Shown here one piece after another: positions 1 to 6,666 of a DNA stretch of 14,551 bases. Positions within the stretch are counted from its first letter, which is position 1. Each line of letters opens with the position of its first letter. A model generated the notes under the pieces. That model was not told where the DNA came from. It was given only the letters and a program-made list of their open reading frames with translations, and did no database searches. Origin of the DNA: Verrucomicrobiota bacterium (GTDB lineage: Bacteria > Verrucomicrobiota > Verrucomicrobiia > Opitutales > Oceanipulchritudinaceae); NCBI GenBank assembly GCA_009908535.1, contig JAAAOD010000203.1, forward strand, positions 1 through 14,551, given 5' to 3'. The translations under genes were made by a program, and so were the position numbers.

Positions 1-306
1 GAGTGTTTCTCACGCGCACACCGGAATATGGGCAGTTGCTGTCACAGCTGGAGCGGCGGCGCCGCCATCTACCTTGCCCGCTACGCCATGGGGTTCCGGC
101 AGGAGGAACCCGGCAACCGCCAGAATTGGGTCCTCGATCCGGTCTCGCCTTCCCTTGACCGGGCGCAATGCCGGTTTCCGCACGAGGATGGACCCATTGC
201 GATCGAATGGGAAAAGGAAGGCGACCGGATCCGGGCAAACATCGAGGCGCCCTCCAGCGTACGGATCCGCCCCAGGGAAGGCGTGCTGCTTTCCCGGTCC
301 GAATAA
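1..306 (+). CDS. C-terminal fragment of a GH78-like alpha-L-rhamnosidase (5' end outside window)
   Basis: The frame is open from the first base to TAA at 304-306, so this is the last 101 residues of a longer gene. The segment CCHSWSGGAAIYLARYAMGF resembles the final helix of the (alpha/alpha)6 barrel in GH78 alpha-L-rhamnosidases, where a H-(S/G)-W-S-x-x-(A/P) motif precedes a membrane-like but soluble helix. It is followed by a short beta-sandwich with the family-typical pattern 'DGPIAIEWEKEGDRI...ANIEAPSSVRIRP'. Such enzymes remove terminal rhamnose from pectins, glycosides or sulfated rhamnans. The catalytic part is not in the window, so activity and location (signal peptide or not) cannot be judged. 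The gene converges on the LacI gene with only 10 bp between the stop codons. A different (alpha/alpha)6-barrel glycosidase family remains possible. Confidence 0.6.
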   Translation, partial: ECFSRAHRNMGSCCHSWSGGAAIYLARYAMGFRQEEPGNRQNWVLDPVSPSLDRAQCRFPHEDGPIAIEWEKEGDRIRANIEAPSSVRIRPREGVLLSRSE

Positions 307-332
307 CCTCCTTCCTTTACTTCGGAGGGAGG
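307..332. terminator. Hairpin at the convergent rhamnosidase/LacI gene ends, candidate bidirectional terminator
   Basis: CCTCCTTCC (307-315) can pair with GGAGGGAGG (324-332) to form a 9-bp stem with one G-T wobble and an 8-nt loop. It starts directly after the plus-strand stop and covers the minus-strand stop at 317-319. There is no long T-run on the plus side. On the minus side TTATTC follows. Position and stem strength favour a terminator shared by both genes, but this is an inference from sequence only. Confidence 0.45.
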
Positions 333-1348
333 GTATCGCCGTCATGCCAGACGGATTCGAGGAGCACATTGTGCGGGTTCTCCGGGAAGCCGCGGGAATT
401 ATGCCGGATCAACTGATCGAGCAGGATCACGCTCTGCCGGGCGATCTGTGACTGCCGCTGCTCCAATCCGGCGAGAACGGGAGCGCCCGCTCGGCGTGGT
501 AAATGCAGGTGCAGACTGGCAAAGCCGAGGTCACCGGGGATGGTGTATCCGGCATCCTTCAGCGAGTACCACTGCGCTTCACTGAAGCCGACGACAACAT
601 CCGGCTGGTGGGATTCTACCCAGGCAAGAAACGATTCCCGATCCGACAGATCCCCCGTGTAGGGCGGAATCCGTTCCTCTTCTTCAAGGTAAAAGGTCTG
701 CAGGGCCATGACGGCGGCAAAGCGCGATTCGTCGTCCTCCATCATGGGGAAATGCCGCCCGAAGCCAAAGCCGATCCGCCGGTATCCCAACTGGGTCAAG
801 CGCGTGAAAAGTTTCTTCGTGGACCGGAAAATATCCGGCCGGACGGTGTGGATCGGGAGCCCGATGCGGAAGCGGGCGCACTGTACAATGGAAAACCCCG
901 ACCATTTTTCCTTGTTCGTGAACATCTCGAGGTCGGGCTGGCCGAAGACGATGATGCCCTGGGTTCCCCTTCGGTAGAGGGTGTTCGCAAGGTCGGCATA
1001 GGAGCGCATCCTTTTGTAGTCGAAGAGCTCCGGATGATAACCAAGTTCCCGCGACCAGCGTAACAGGTCGTTCCCGTAGACGGAGCGCCCCGGGCGCGAT
1101 CCCTCGGGATTGAGGGGAAAGTTGAGCAAGGCGATCAGGTTGCCAAGGGAGGCTTCCCCGGAGCGGAAGCGCTTCGAGGCCAGCGAGGCAAGGAGGGGAT
1201 TCGGTTTGTAGCCCAGCTCCTCCGCTTTTTTCCGGATGCGGTCTACGCGCCTGGAGGAGATTTTTCCTTTGCCGCTCAAGGCAAGGGAGACGGTGGAGAC
1301 GGAAACACCGCACTCCCGGGCGATGGTCTTTAAGGTTACGCGGGGCAT
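317..1348 (-). CDS. LacI-family transcriptional regulator
   Basis: A 343-residue DNA-binding repressor of normal LacI/GalR length. Residues 4-48 form the helix-turn-helix (TLKTIARECGVSVSTVSLAL, then GKGKISSRRVDRIRKKAEELGY). Residues 49-60 (KPNPLLASLASK) are the hinge helix. From about residue 68 a periplasmic-binding-protein-like sensor domain follows (strand LIALLNF, then GIIVFGQPDLEMF and LGYRRIGFGFG). The C-terminus DGDTLPPK fits PVC-type members. I chose ATG at 1346-1348. The reading frame extends to a GTG at 1430-1432, but those 28 extra residues lie outside the conserved domain and would place the candidate operator at 1383-1394 inside the gene. No Shine-Dalgarno is visible. It lies downstream of the GH140-like and AEC genes, with a 149-bp gap that may hold its own promoter. 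It probably controls this sugar locus and itself. The ligand is unknown. Confidence 0.93.
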   Translation of the reverse strand: MPRVTLKTIARECGVSVSTVSLALSGKGKISSRRVDRIRKKAEELGYKPNPLLASLASKRFRSGEASLGNLIALLNFPLNPEGSRPGRSVYGNDLLRWSRELGYHPELFDYKRMRSYADLANTLYRRGTQGIIVFGQPDLEMFTNKEKWSGFSIVQCARFRIGLPIHTVRPDIFRSTKKLFTRLTQLGYRRIGFGFGRHFPMMEDDESRFAAVMALQTFYLEEEERIPPYTGDLSDRESFLAWVESHQPDVVVGFSEAQWYSLKDAGYTIPGDLGFASLHLHLPRRAGAPVLAGLEQRQSQIARQSVILLDQLIRHNSRGFPENPHNVLLESVWHDGDTLPPK

Positions 1349-1382
1349 ACGCTGGTCAGGTAAAGAAAAGGCTTTCGCTGGG

Positions 1383-1394
1383 TGAACGGTTTGA
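1383..1394 (-). promoter_or_regulatory. Candidate LacI operator, copy 1 (upstream of the LacI gene)
   Basis: The minus strand reads TCAAACCGTTCA, 35-46 bp upstream of the LacI start codon. It matches the consensus TSAAACCGTTSA shared with copies at 3954-3965 and 3992-4003. Thirteen bases (1383-1395, TGAACGGTTTGAC) are identical to 3992-4004. An ACCGGT palindrome, the core typical of LacI/GalR operators, lies beside it at 1399-1404. This position fits autoregulation. Binding is inferred from repetition and placement only. Confidence 0.5.
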
Positions 1395-1467
1395 CGCAAC
1401 CGGTCCCAATTGCCTTTGTCAATCCCCTGCACGGTCTTGCGCTCCGGCCATTATTCGATCCGGAGGC

Positions 1468-1487
1468 GGAGAGGCCAGGGCCGCTCC
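1468..1487. other. Weak hairpin just downstream of the AEC gene
   Basis: GGAGaGGC (1468-1475) and GCCgCTCC (1480-1487) form an interrupted 7-bp stem with one A-G mismatch and a 4-nt loop. It starts about 10 nt beyond the AEC stop codon in the direction of minus-strand transcription. No T-tract follows on that strand, so it may be an attenuator, an mRNA-end stabiliser or chance in GC-rich DNA. It could partly separate LacI expression from the upstream genes. Confidence 0.2.
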
Positions 1488-1497
1488 TCTTTTCGTA

Positions 1498-2397
1498 TCA
1501 GGAAACCAGGTACAGGAGAAGGGTGATGGTGAGGCCGCCGAGAAGGGTGGTCCAGAAGACCTGCTGCGCGGCGACCTCCGGGTCCACTTTGTATTCGAGG
1601 GCGAGCAGGTGCGTATTCACGGCCACGGGCAGCCCCGCGGCGACGAGGAGGATGGCCTCGTAGTTATCAAGGGGATAGGGCCAGAGCAGCAGCAATCCCC
1701 CCATGAGGAGGGGCGAGAGCACGAGCCGGATGCCCGTGACGAGGCCGACCTGGAGCGCATGGCCGCGAAACCGGCAGCGGCCGAGCTGGATGCCGAGGGT
1801 CATGAGGACAACGGGAATAAGCCCGTCGGCGAGGTAGCCGGCGGCATCAATGACCGGGCCCTGCATTTCCGGCAGGGCGAGGGCGAGGACGATCGCCCAG
1901 AGCACCGGCACCTTCGCAAGGGCGGCGAGGCTGGCCGCCGAACGCTCTTTCGCTCCCCGGCTGTCGCGGGCCAGCATGGCGATGCCGAGGGTGAAGGACA
2001 TGAAATTCTGCACCATGAGAATCACCGCCATTACGGCCACTCCGGTGCTTCCGAAGAACATCTGCGCAAGGGGGATGCCGAAGTTCCCGGCGTTGTAGAA
2101 GATGCTTCCGACCCGCGGGACGGAGCGGTTTTCCCCGATCCACCGGCGGTTGAAGACCAGCCAGGCCACAGCCGCGAGCAGGAGGAGATGGACAAGGATG
2201 ACCGCCGCGATGGAAAGGAGAAGGCGGCCCGCGACCTCGCTGCCCTGCAGTTCGATGAAGACGAGCGCCGGCACAAAGGCGTAGAAGCTCAGCTTCGAAA
2301 GGGTCCCGAGGTCGAGGGTGAAGGCGCGGTCGAGCAGGCTTCCCAGTCCGATGAGAAGGAAGATCGGGAGAAGGATGTGGAGGAAGATCTCGACCAT
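1498..2397 (-). CDS. AEC-family (auxin efflux carrier-like) membrane transporter
   Basis: A 299-residue integral membrane protein with about ten hydrophobic segments, the usual length for bacterial AEC/Mem_trans members. The sequence begins MVEIFLHILLPIFLLIGLGS, a first helix that places the ATG well. The signature FYNAGNFGIPLA sits near residues 100-111, followed in the C-terminal half by LMTLGIQLG near 198-206 and GLPVAVNTHLLALEY near 254-268. Both half-repeats of the fold are therefore present. Characterised bacterial relatives move organic acids such as malate or malonate, and others are unassigned. A sugar-acid or fermentation-product substrate would fit this locus but is speculation. 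It starts 26 bp after the GH140-like gene and is probably co-transcribed with it. No Shine-Dalgarno is seen. Confidence 0.9.
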   Translation of the reverse strand: MVEIFLHILLPIFLLIGLGSLLDRAFTLDLGTLSKLSFYAFVPALVFIELQGSEVAGRLLLSIAAVILVHLLLLAAVAWLVFNRRWIGENRSVPRVGSIFYNAGNFGIPLAQMFFGSTGVAVMAVILMVQNFMSFTLGIAMLARDSRGAKERSAASLAALAKVPVLWAIVLALALPEMQGPVIDAAGYLADGLIPVVLMTLGIQLGRCRFRGHALQVGLVTGIRLVLSPLLMGGLLLLWPYPLDNYEAILLVAAGLPVAVNTHLLALEYKVDPEVAAQQVFWTTLLGGLTITLLLYLVS

Positions 2398-2423
2398 GGC
2401 ACGGGCGGGGAGGTTCCGTCCCC

Positions 2424-3800
2424 CTAGGCCGTCGATCCGTCCGGGCTCTCGAGAATGAAGAGCGTGTCGAGGTCACGGCCGGGCACGAGGGTGAAGACCC
2501 CCGTGTTGGTGCGGCGGTAGTGGCTGAGCCGCTCACCGTTTTCGGGGTTCACGACCGAGACCACGTACTGCTCTCCCTTGAGGCCGCTCGTGTCGAGGGA
2601 GACGGGCTGCTTCACGGGGGTGTAGGCGAGCAGGTAGGTACCTTCACGGCAACGGGCGACGCGGATGTGCGCGGCCGGATCCCGGTTCTCCATGCGGTTG
2701 TAGTCCATGGCGGAACCGAGGGCGCGCGTCAGTGGCAGAAGCAGCTCCTGCGCGGGTTCGCGGGTAAAGTAGCTGCGCTCCAACAGCAGGTCGGGCAGGA
2801 TCCGCATCTGGAAGCTGCCGGGGGCGTCGAGGACTTCCTTCCATTCCGGCATGGTATAATGCCCGTAAACGTGGATACGATCCCCCTTGCGGTAGAGTTG
2901 CCGGATGGGCTCGCATCCGTAAACGAAGCCGGCGCCCCCGGCGAGGACCGACCGGTAGAGGCACTTGCGGACATCGTAGGCGCTGTAAAGGGGTTCCTCC
3001 GCGGGGCGCTCCGGTTCCATTATGGTGAGGAACATGGGGCAGGCCTCGAAGTTGGCCTCCATGTTGAGGCAGGGCTTGGGAGGGCGCAGCCGGTGGAGGT
3101 GCTCGATGCAGGCGTAATCGGCGATGTTGGGCCGGGCATGTCCGGATTGAATGGCGTTGAAATCCAGCCAGTCCGCGCCATGGAAGATTTCCGAAGTGGA
3201 GTTGTCGTTGGGGTGGAAGGTCACCAGCCGCGATCCGCCCGCTCCTTCCCGGATGCCCTCGGCAAAGGCCTGTACGGTCGCCGCGTAGCTGCGGCTTTGG
3301 ATGGGGCTGTCTCCGCCGAGGACCCAGAAAATATTCGGGCAGTCGCCAAGGGCGTCGGAAAGATGCCGGCTGTAGGCACGGGCCTTTTCCCGGTCCATGA
3401 TGACGGGACCGGCCGAGTTGGAATGCTCGTTCCACTTGTCCCCCCAGGTCGGCAGCAGGCCCATGTGGAGACCGTGTTTGCCGGCCAGTTCAACCACCCG
3501 GCGGACAAAGCGGAGCCATTCCGGATTCAGCTTTACCGCCGCCATGTCCGCCTCGGAGGCAAAGGGCCGGATCCCATAGGCGTTCGGACTGTTCGGCTCG
3601 AACAGGTCGCGGAAGACCACCGCGAGGAGGGCGTTGAAGCCTTTCTCCGCCCGGTTGGCGAAGAGGCGCTCGATCTCCTCCTCGCGCAACTTGTTGAAGA
3701 GCATCCATGCGGTGTCGGCGAGAAGGAAGAAGGGCCGGCCGTTTTCGTCCTCGAAAAAACGACCGTCGGCACTGACGCGGAGGTGGGGAAGTGTTTTCAT
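2424..3800 (-). CDS. GH140/DUF4038-type glycoside hydrolase (apiosidase-like)
   Basis: A 458-residue protein matching the DUF4038 (apiosidase-like, GH140) family along its length. The TIM barrel starts immediately: LRVSADGRFFEDENGRPFFL, then LADTAWMLF (27-35) and MGLLPTWGDKW (113-123). Acidic candidates for catalysis are D164 in WVLGGDSP and E248 or E252 in CLNMEANFEACP. TFHPNDNSTS (194-203) is also typical. The last 100 or so residues form a beta-sandwich like the family's 'putative collagen-binding' C-terminal domain. The characterised GH140 cleaves apiose-containing side chains of rhamnogalacturonan II, but the family is broad and the substrate here is unknown. There is no signal peptide (MKTLPHLRVSADG), so a cytoplasmic location is predicted. 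It is the first gene of a GH140-AEC-LacI group and starts at the divergent control region. An AGGA lies about 14 nt before the ATG, too far to be a good ribosome site. Confidence 0.88.
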   Translation of the reverse strand: MKTLPHLRVSADGRFFEDENGRPFFLLADTAWMLFNKLREEEIERLFANRAEKGFNALLAVVFRDLFEPNSPNAYGIRPFASEADMAAVKLNPEWLRFVRRVVELAGKHGLHMGLLPTWGDKWNEHSNSAGPVIMDREKARAYSRHLSDALGDCPNIFWVLGGDSPIQSRSYAATVQAFAEGIREGAGGSRLVTFHPNDNSTSEIFHGADWLDFNAIQSGHARPNIADYACIEHLHRLRPPKPCLNMEANFEACPMFLTIMEPERPAEEPLYSAYDVRKCLYRSVLAGGAGFVYGCEPIRQLYRKGDRIHVYGHYTMPEWKEVLDAPGSFQMRILPDLLLERSYFTREPAQELLLPLTRALGSAMDYNRMENRDPAAHIRVARCREGTYLLAYTPVKQPVSLDTSGLKGEQYVVSVVNPENGERLSHYRRTNTGVFTLVPGRDLDTLFILESPDGSTA

Positions 3801-3953
3801 GGTGTTGGAAAGGATCCTGCTTTTTCGGTTCTGGAAGGCAATGTCTCAGGGGCTGGGGGCGACGCGGAGACGGAAAAAGGACGCTGCCGACGGCGTGGCA
3901 CTGCCATGGGGCAGCTAAGGACGACCGGTGCACGGGGATAAAATAAATCCCAC

Positions 3954-3965
3954 TGAAACCGTTGA
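3954..3965 (+). promoter_or_regulatory. Candidate LacI operator, copy 2 (divergent region)
   Basis: TGAAACCGTTGA on the plus strand fits TSAAACCGTTSA. Relative to the neighbouring copy at 3992-4003 it is inverted, with 38 bp between centres. On the minus strand, an AT-rich TATTTT-like element lies about 10 bp beyond it towards the GH140-like gene, so a bound protein could block that promoter. This is inferred from sequence only. Confidence 0.45.
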
Positions 3966-3990
3966 TATTGCGTCCGGGGCGCCGTCCCGA

Positions 3991-4018
3991 TTGAACGGTT
4001 TGACCGGTGAAGGATTAT
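3991..4018 (+). promoter_or_regulatory. Possible promoter of the MFS transporter operon
   Basis: TTGAAC (3991-3996) and GATTAT (4013-4018) are separated by 16 bp and each match 4 of 6 bases of the sigma-70 consensus boxes. The candidate operator at 3992-4003 overlaps the -35 box and spacer, as expected of a repressible promoter. The boxes are weak matches and the promoter consensus in this lineage is not established here. Confidence 0.25.
3992..4003 (-). promoter_or_regulatory. Candidate LacI operator, copy 3 (transporter side of the divergent region)
   Basis: The minus strand reads TCAAACCGTTCA, identical over 12 bp to the copy upstream of the LacI gene and extended to 13 bp (3992-4004). 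It runs directly into the quasi-palindrome TTGACCGGTGAA (4000-4011). It lies about 137 bp upstream of the transporter start codon. Confidence 0.5.
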
Positions 4019-4140
4019 CGGAAAGCGGCGCATACTGCGAGAAGTCAAGGGGCCGTGGCTGGTCTGGCTTTTCCCCTCCGGCGGGAGTCCTTTTGCCTTT
4101 CGCTTCCCCAGCCCCTTTCTCCTCTCGATGAAGCCCCCCG

Positions 4141-6666
4141 ATGCTGATCACGCGTAAAACGAAGGTGCCGAAGTCCTGGGCGTTTTTCGCCCAGCTGATC
4201 ATCATCCTATCCATCTACGGGCAGTTTGTGATCCAGGCGCCCTTCATCCTGCTGATCAAGAAGTACATCGACAATCCGGCGGCGATCATGGGGCTGATCA
4301 GCCTGCAGATCTACCTGACCTTTATCATCGGTCCGCTCGTCGCCTGGCTGAGTGACCGGATCTGGACGCGGTTCGGGCGGCGGAAGGTCTTCGTCGCCAT
4401 CTCCGATTTCCTCCGCTTCGTCTTTCTTGTCGGGATGCCCTTCGCCCCGAACCTCTGGATCCTGATCCTTCTGCGCTGGATGTACGACTTTTTCGGGGAC
4501 CTCGCGGCGCCGGCGCAGGCCCTTGTGTACGAAGTGGTGCCGGCGAAGCAGCGCGGTCTCAGTTCCGGGTTCATGCAGGCCTTCATGAACATCGGCAACC
4601 TCGTCTTTTTCACCCTCCTGCTGGGGCGTTTCCACGACGTTTATTTCATGGGGCCGTTCCAGTTTTTCGCCACGCCCAGCGGGGGGACCCTGATGTTCAT
4701 CATCTGCGGGCTTCTCTTCCTCGGCGCGGCGATTTTCGAGGCGATTGGCATCAAGGAAATCTATCCGATGGGGCGCAAGCGCATGATGGACGGGCGCAAC
4801 AAAGGGGAGAATTTCTTCCGTCACTTCATCCGCAGCGTCTTCAAGGACATTTTCGCCAAGGATCTCACTCCGCTGTACCTGCTCCTTTTCGCCAACGTGA
4901 TGTTCGGCTTCAGCCTCGGGGTCTTCCAGCCCCTTTTGTTCACGGAGCAGTGGGGCTATGACCTGCAGACCTTCGGCAACACGATCGCGATCGGGGTGCC
5001 GGTGGGAATTGTCCTCGGCCTTCTGGGCGGCTGGATGGCTGACCGCTTCGGGAAGATGAAGATCGTTTTCTGGGCCACGACGGGGAATCTCGTCGTCAAT
5101 ATTCTATACACCGTTTATGTGTATTTCCTTCCCGACTACCGACCGAGTTTCTGGGAAATCGTCGCCTTCGGGAACGCCGCGTGGGTTTTCGGCGCGATCA
5201 AGGGGGTGGCCACGGGACCGCTGCTGTGGGAGTACGTCGCCCGCAACCGGATGGGCGGGGCCACGGCGGGGATCCAGATCTTTAATGCCATCTTCCGGAA
5301 TTCCATCGGGGTGGTGCTCGGGGGCTGGCTCTTCCTCTGGTCCTTCTGGTTTTTCCCGCAGGCCGGCTACAATCTGACGGCGACCTTCGGGGAGGAACTG
5401 AGCCGGGAAGAAGTGCGGGAAAAGGCCCGGTCCGCGGGACTGGCGACGGAGCAACTGTACCTGCGGCCGGTGCACCGACCGGGCGTGGACGGGAAGACCT
5501 CGGAGCGTTGGTGGATTCACCGGGAGGACGATCAGGCCCAGGAATGGATCGATGAACGGGAGGACCTGCAGAACCGGCTTTCCCATCTCGAGGGAAAAAA
5601 GGAGGGCTTTTTCACCAGTGAGGAACGGAAAGCGGAGATCGAGGAGGAAATGGCGCAGGCGCGCGACCGCATCGAGGAGATCGAGGCGTCCCTTGAGGAA
5701 AGGTCGCGCGAGCTGGAACGCCGCCTCGCCCCCGAGCTGGCGGAGCTCCGCTTTCCGCCGGGAGAGCAGTTGCTCGACGCTCGCCTTGACGGCGATGCGC
5801 TTTATTTGAAGGTACGCACCATCGAGCGGCTGGAGGAGGAACAGATCCCCGACCTCCTCGAGAGCCTGCGCGGACAGGAACTGAAGATGAAGGTCGCCGG
5901 GGATGGCAACGGGCAGCGCCTCCCGGACATCGAGGTGAAGCCCCTTCAACGCGAAGACGGCGGCAATGCCCTTGCCATCACCGCCCGGCTCGATCCTCGC
6001 TTCGTCGATCTGTTTTACGGCGCTTCAAGGGCGGGTCTGCGTTCCGACCGGGCCTTCAACCTCGCCACCGCTCTGAAGGCGGTCAGCGAAAGCCAGTTCC
6101 GCACCCGGGAGGCGGATTATCGGATCCGCGACGTCGCGGGCTCCGCACCGGAGGGGCCGGAGGCACCGGCCCGGCTCGCCTTTACGGTCGATCCCAACGG
6201 CAGAACCGGGAAGGGGGCCCCGACAACGGAGGAAGTGAAGGAACTGTACCAATCCGCCGACGGCGGGATCCGCGCCGCCGATGTCCGACGGGCGAACGGA
6301 ACCTACCGGCTCGAGCTGGAACTGGACCCCTCGGAAGGGACGGAAACGGAAATGCAGCTGCCGTACGCCGAGGTGCGGTCCCGCATGGCCGGGGAACTCG
6401 GTCGCGATGGCCCGCGACGAGACCTCGCCATGGCTTTCTTCCGCAAGTTCGCCGAGACCCTTGCGGCGCCCCCGCTCTACGTCACCATTCCCCGTCACCA
6501 GATGGAGGCGGATTACAGCGATCGCGAATACGAGTACTATTTTTCCAGCCAGCTGTTGCAGATCGGGACCGACATCATCGGGATCGGAATCCTCGCCTTT
6601 ATTTTAATCCTGGAAAGGCGCGGTGTTCTGCACCGCTACGGCGCCGAGGAGGACGATAACCGATGA
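4141..6666 (+). CDS. MFS sugar transporter with a ~400-residue insert between TM11 and TM12
   Basis: An 841-residue inner-membrane transporter. Ordinary MFS sugar carriers have about 400-500 residues. Membrane helices fall near 13-38, 47-71, 83-101, 104-127, 142-163, 181-205, 243-262, 278-300, 308-330, 338-362 and 377-405. The MFS loop motif is present twice: WLSDRIWTRFGRRK (69-82), like SLC45/GPH sugar symporters, and the half-repeat copy WMADRFGKMK (298-307). After TM11 comes a soluble segment, 406-803, with a coiled coil at about 465-530 (EERKAEIEEEMAQARDRIEE) and then mixed alpha/beta sequence I do not recognise. A final hydrophobic helix (LLQIGTDIIGIGILAFILIL, 805-824) completes the twelve. 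By MFS topology the TM11-TM12 loop, and hence the insert, should be periplasmic. It probably imports the oligosaccharide degraded by the neighbouring enzymes. No Shine-Dalgarno is seen. The stop overlaps the next start by 4 bp (ATGA). Confidence 0.88.
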   Translation: MLITRKTKVPKSWAFFAQLIIILSIYGQFVIQAPFILLIKKYIDNPAAIMGLISLQIYLTFIIGPLVAWLSDRIWTRFGRRKVFVAISDFLRFVFLVGMPFAPNLWILILLRWMYDFFGDLAAPAQALVYEVVPAKQRGLSSGFMQAFMNIGNLVFFTLLLGRFHDVYFMGPFQFFATPSGGTLMFIICGLLFLGAAIFEAIGIKEIYPMGRKRMMDGRNKGENFFRHFIRSVFKDIFAKDLTPLYLLLFANVMFGFSLGVFQPLLFTEQWGYDLQTFGNTIAIGVPVGIVLGLLGGWMADRFGKMKIVFWATTGNLVVNILYTVYVYFLPDYRPSFWEIVAFGNAAWVFGAIKGVATGPLLWEYVARNRMGGATAGIQIFNAIFRNSIGVVLGGWLFLWSFWFFPQAGYNLTATFGEELSREEVREKARSAGLATEQLYLRPVHRPGVDGKTSERWWIHREDDQAQEWIDEREDLQNRLSHLEGKKEGFFTSEERKAEIEEEMAQARDRIEEIEASLEERSRELERRLAPELAELRFPPGEQLLDARLDGDALYLKVRTIERLEEEQIPDLLESLRGQELKMKVAGDGNGQRLPDIEVKPLQREDGGNALAITARLDPRFVDLFYGASRAGLRSDRAFNLATALKAVSESQFRTREADYRIRDVAGSAPEGPEAPARLAFTVDPNGRTGKGAPTTEEVKELYQSADGGIRAADVRRANGTYRLELELDPSEGTETEMQLPYAEVRSRMAGELGRDGPRRDLAMAFFRKFAETLAAPPLYVTIPRHQMEADYSDREYEYYFSSQLLQIGTDIIGIGILAFILILERRGVLHRYGAEEDDNR
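6646..6652 (+). promoter_or_regulatory. Shine-Dalgarno site of the DUF3592-like gene
   Basis: GAGGAGG lies 10 nt before the ATG at 6663 and inside the end of the transporter gene. It is the only strong Shine-Dalgarno-like sequence I found before any start codon in the window. It supports both the start choice and translational coupling through the ATGA overlap. The same bases encode the acidic transporter tail (AEEDD), so coding constraint is an alternative explanation. Confidence 0.55.

Larger units (their letters stand above)
3801..4140. promoter_or_regulatory. Divergent control region between the GH140-like and MFS genes
   Basis: These 340 bp hold no convincing gene. The region is less GC-rich around 3938-3970 (GATAAAATAAATCCC and neighbours), as expected for promoters. 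It contains two copies of the candidate LacI operator, ACCGGT palindromes at 3924-3929 and 4003-4008, and the overlapping quasi-palindrome TTGACCGGTGAA at 4000-4011 (10 of 12 positions symmetric). Both long leaders (about 140 nt on the transporter side, 150 nt on the hydrolase side) lack a clear Shine-Dalgarno. Confidence 0.6.

Noticed and set aside
1394..1422. Possible minus-strand promoter for LacI with TTGACA at 1417-1422
   Set aside because: The -35 box is perfect, but no acceptable -10 box lies 16-18 bp downstream (TTGCGT at best).
1349..1432. N-terminal extension of the LacI regulator to a GTG start at 1432
   Set aside because: The 28 extra residues precede the conserved helix-turn-helix, no ribosome site is seen, and the extension would swallow the candidate operator at 1383-1394.
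2520..3941. 473-codon open frame on the plus strand, opposite the GH140-like gene
   Set aside because: It is a shadow of a well-supported gene: no family motifs, and the composition is typical of antisense translation.
3928..4131. Small plus-strand open frame of 67 codons in the divergent region
   Set aside because: No ribosome site and no recognisable sequence. It spans the promoter and operator candidates and ends just before the transporter start, so it is better explained as regulatory DNA.
4128..4140. Alternative ATG at 4128 for the transporter
   Set aside because: It is out of frame with the transporter (13 bp before the chosen ATG).
5356..6549. The transporter insert as a sign of two fused or mis-assembled genes
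   Set aside because: One open frame continues through it, codon use and composition match the flanks, and the missing twelfth MFS helix appears after it, so a true insertion is more likely.
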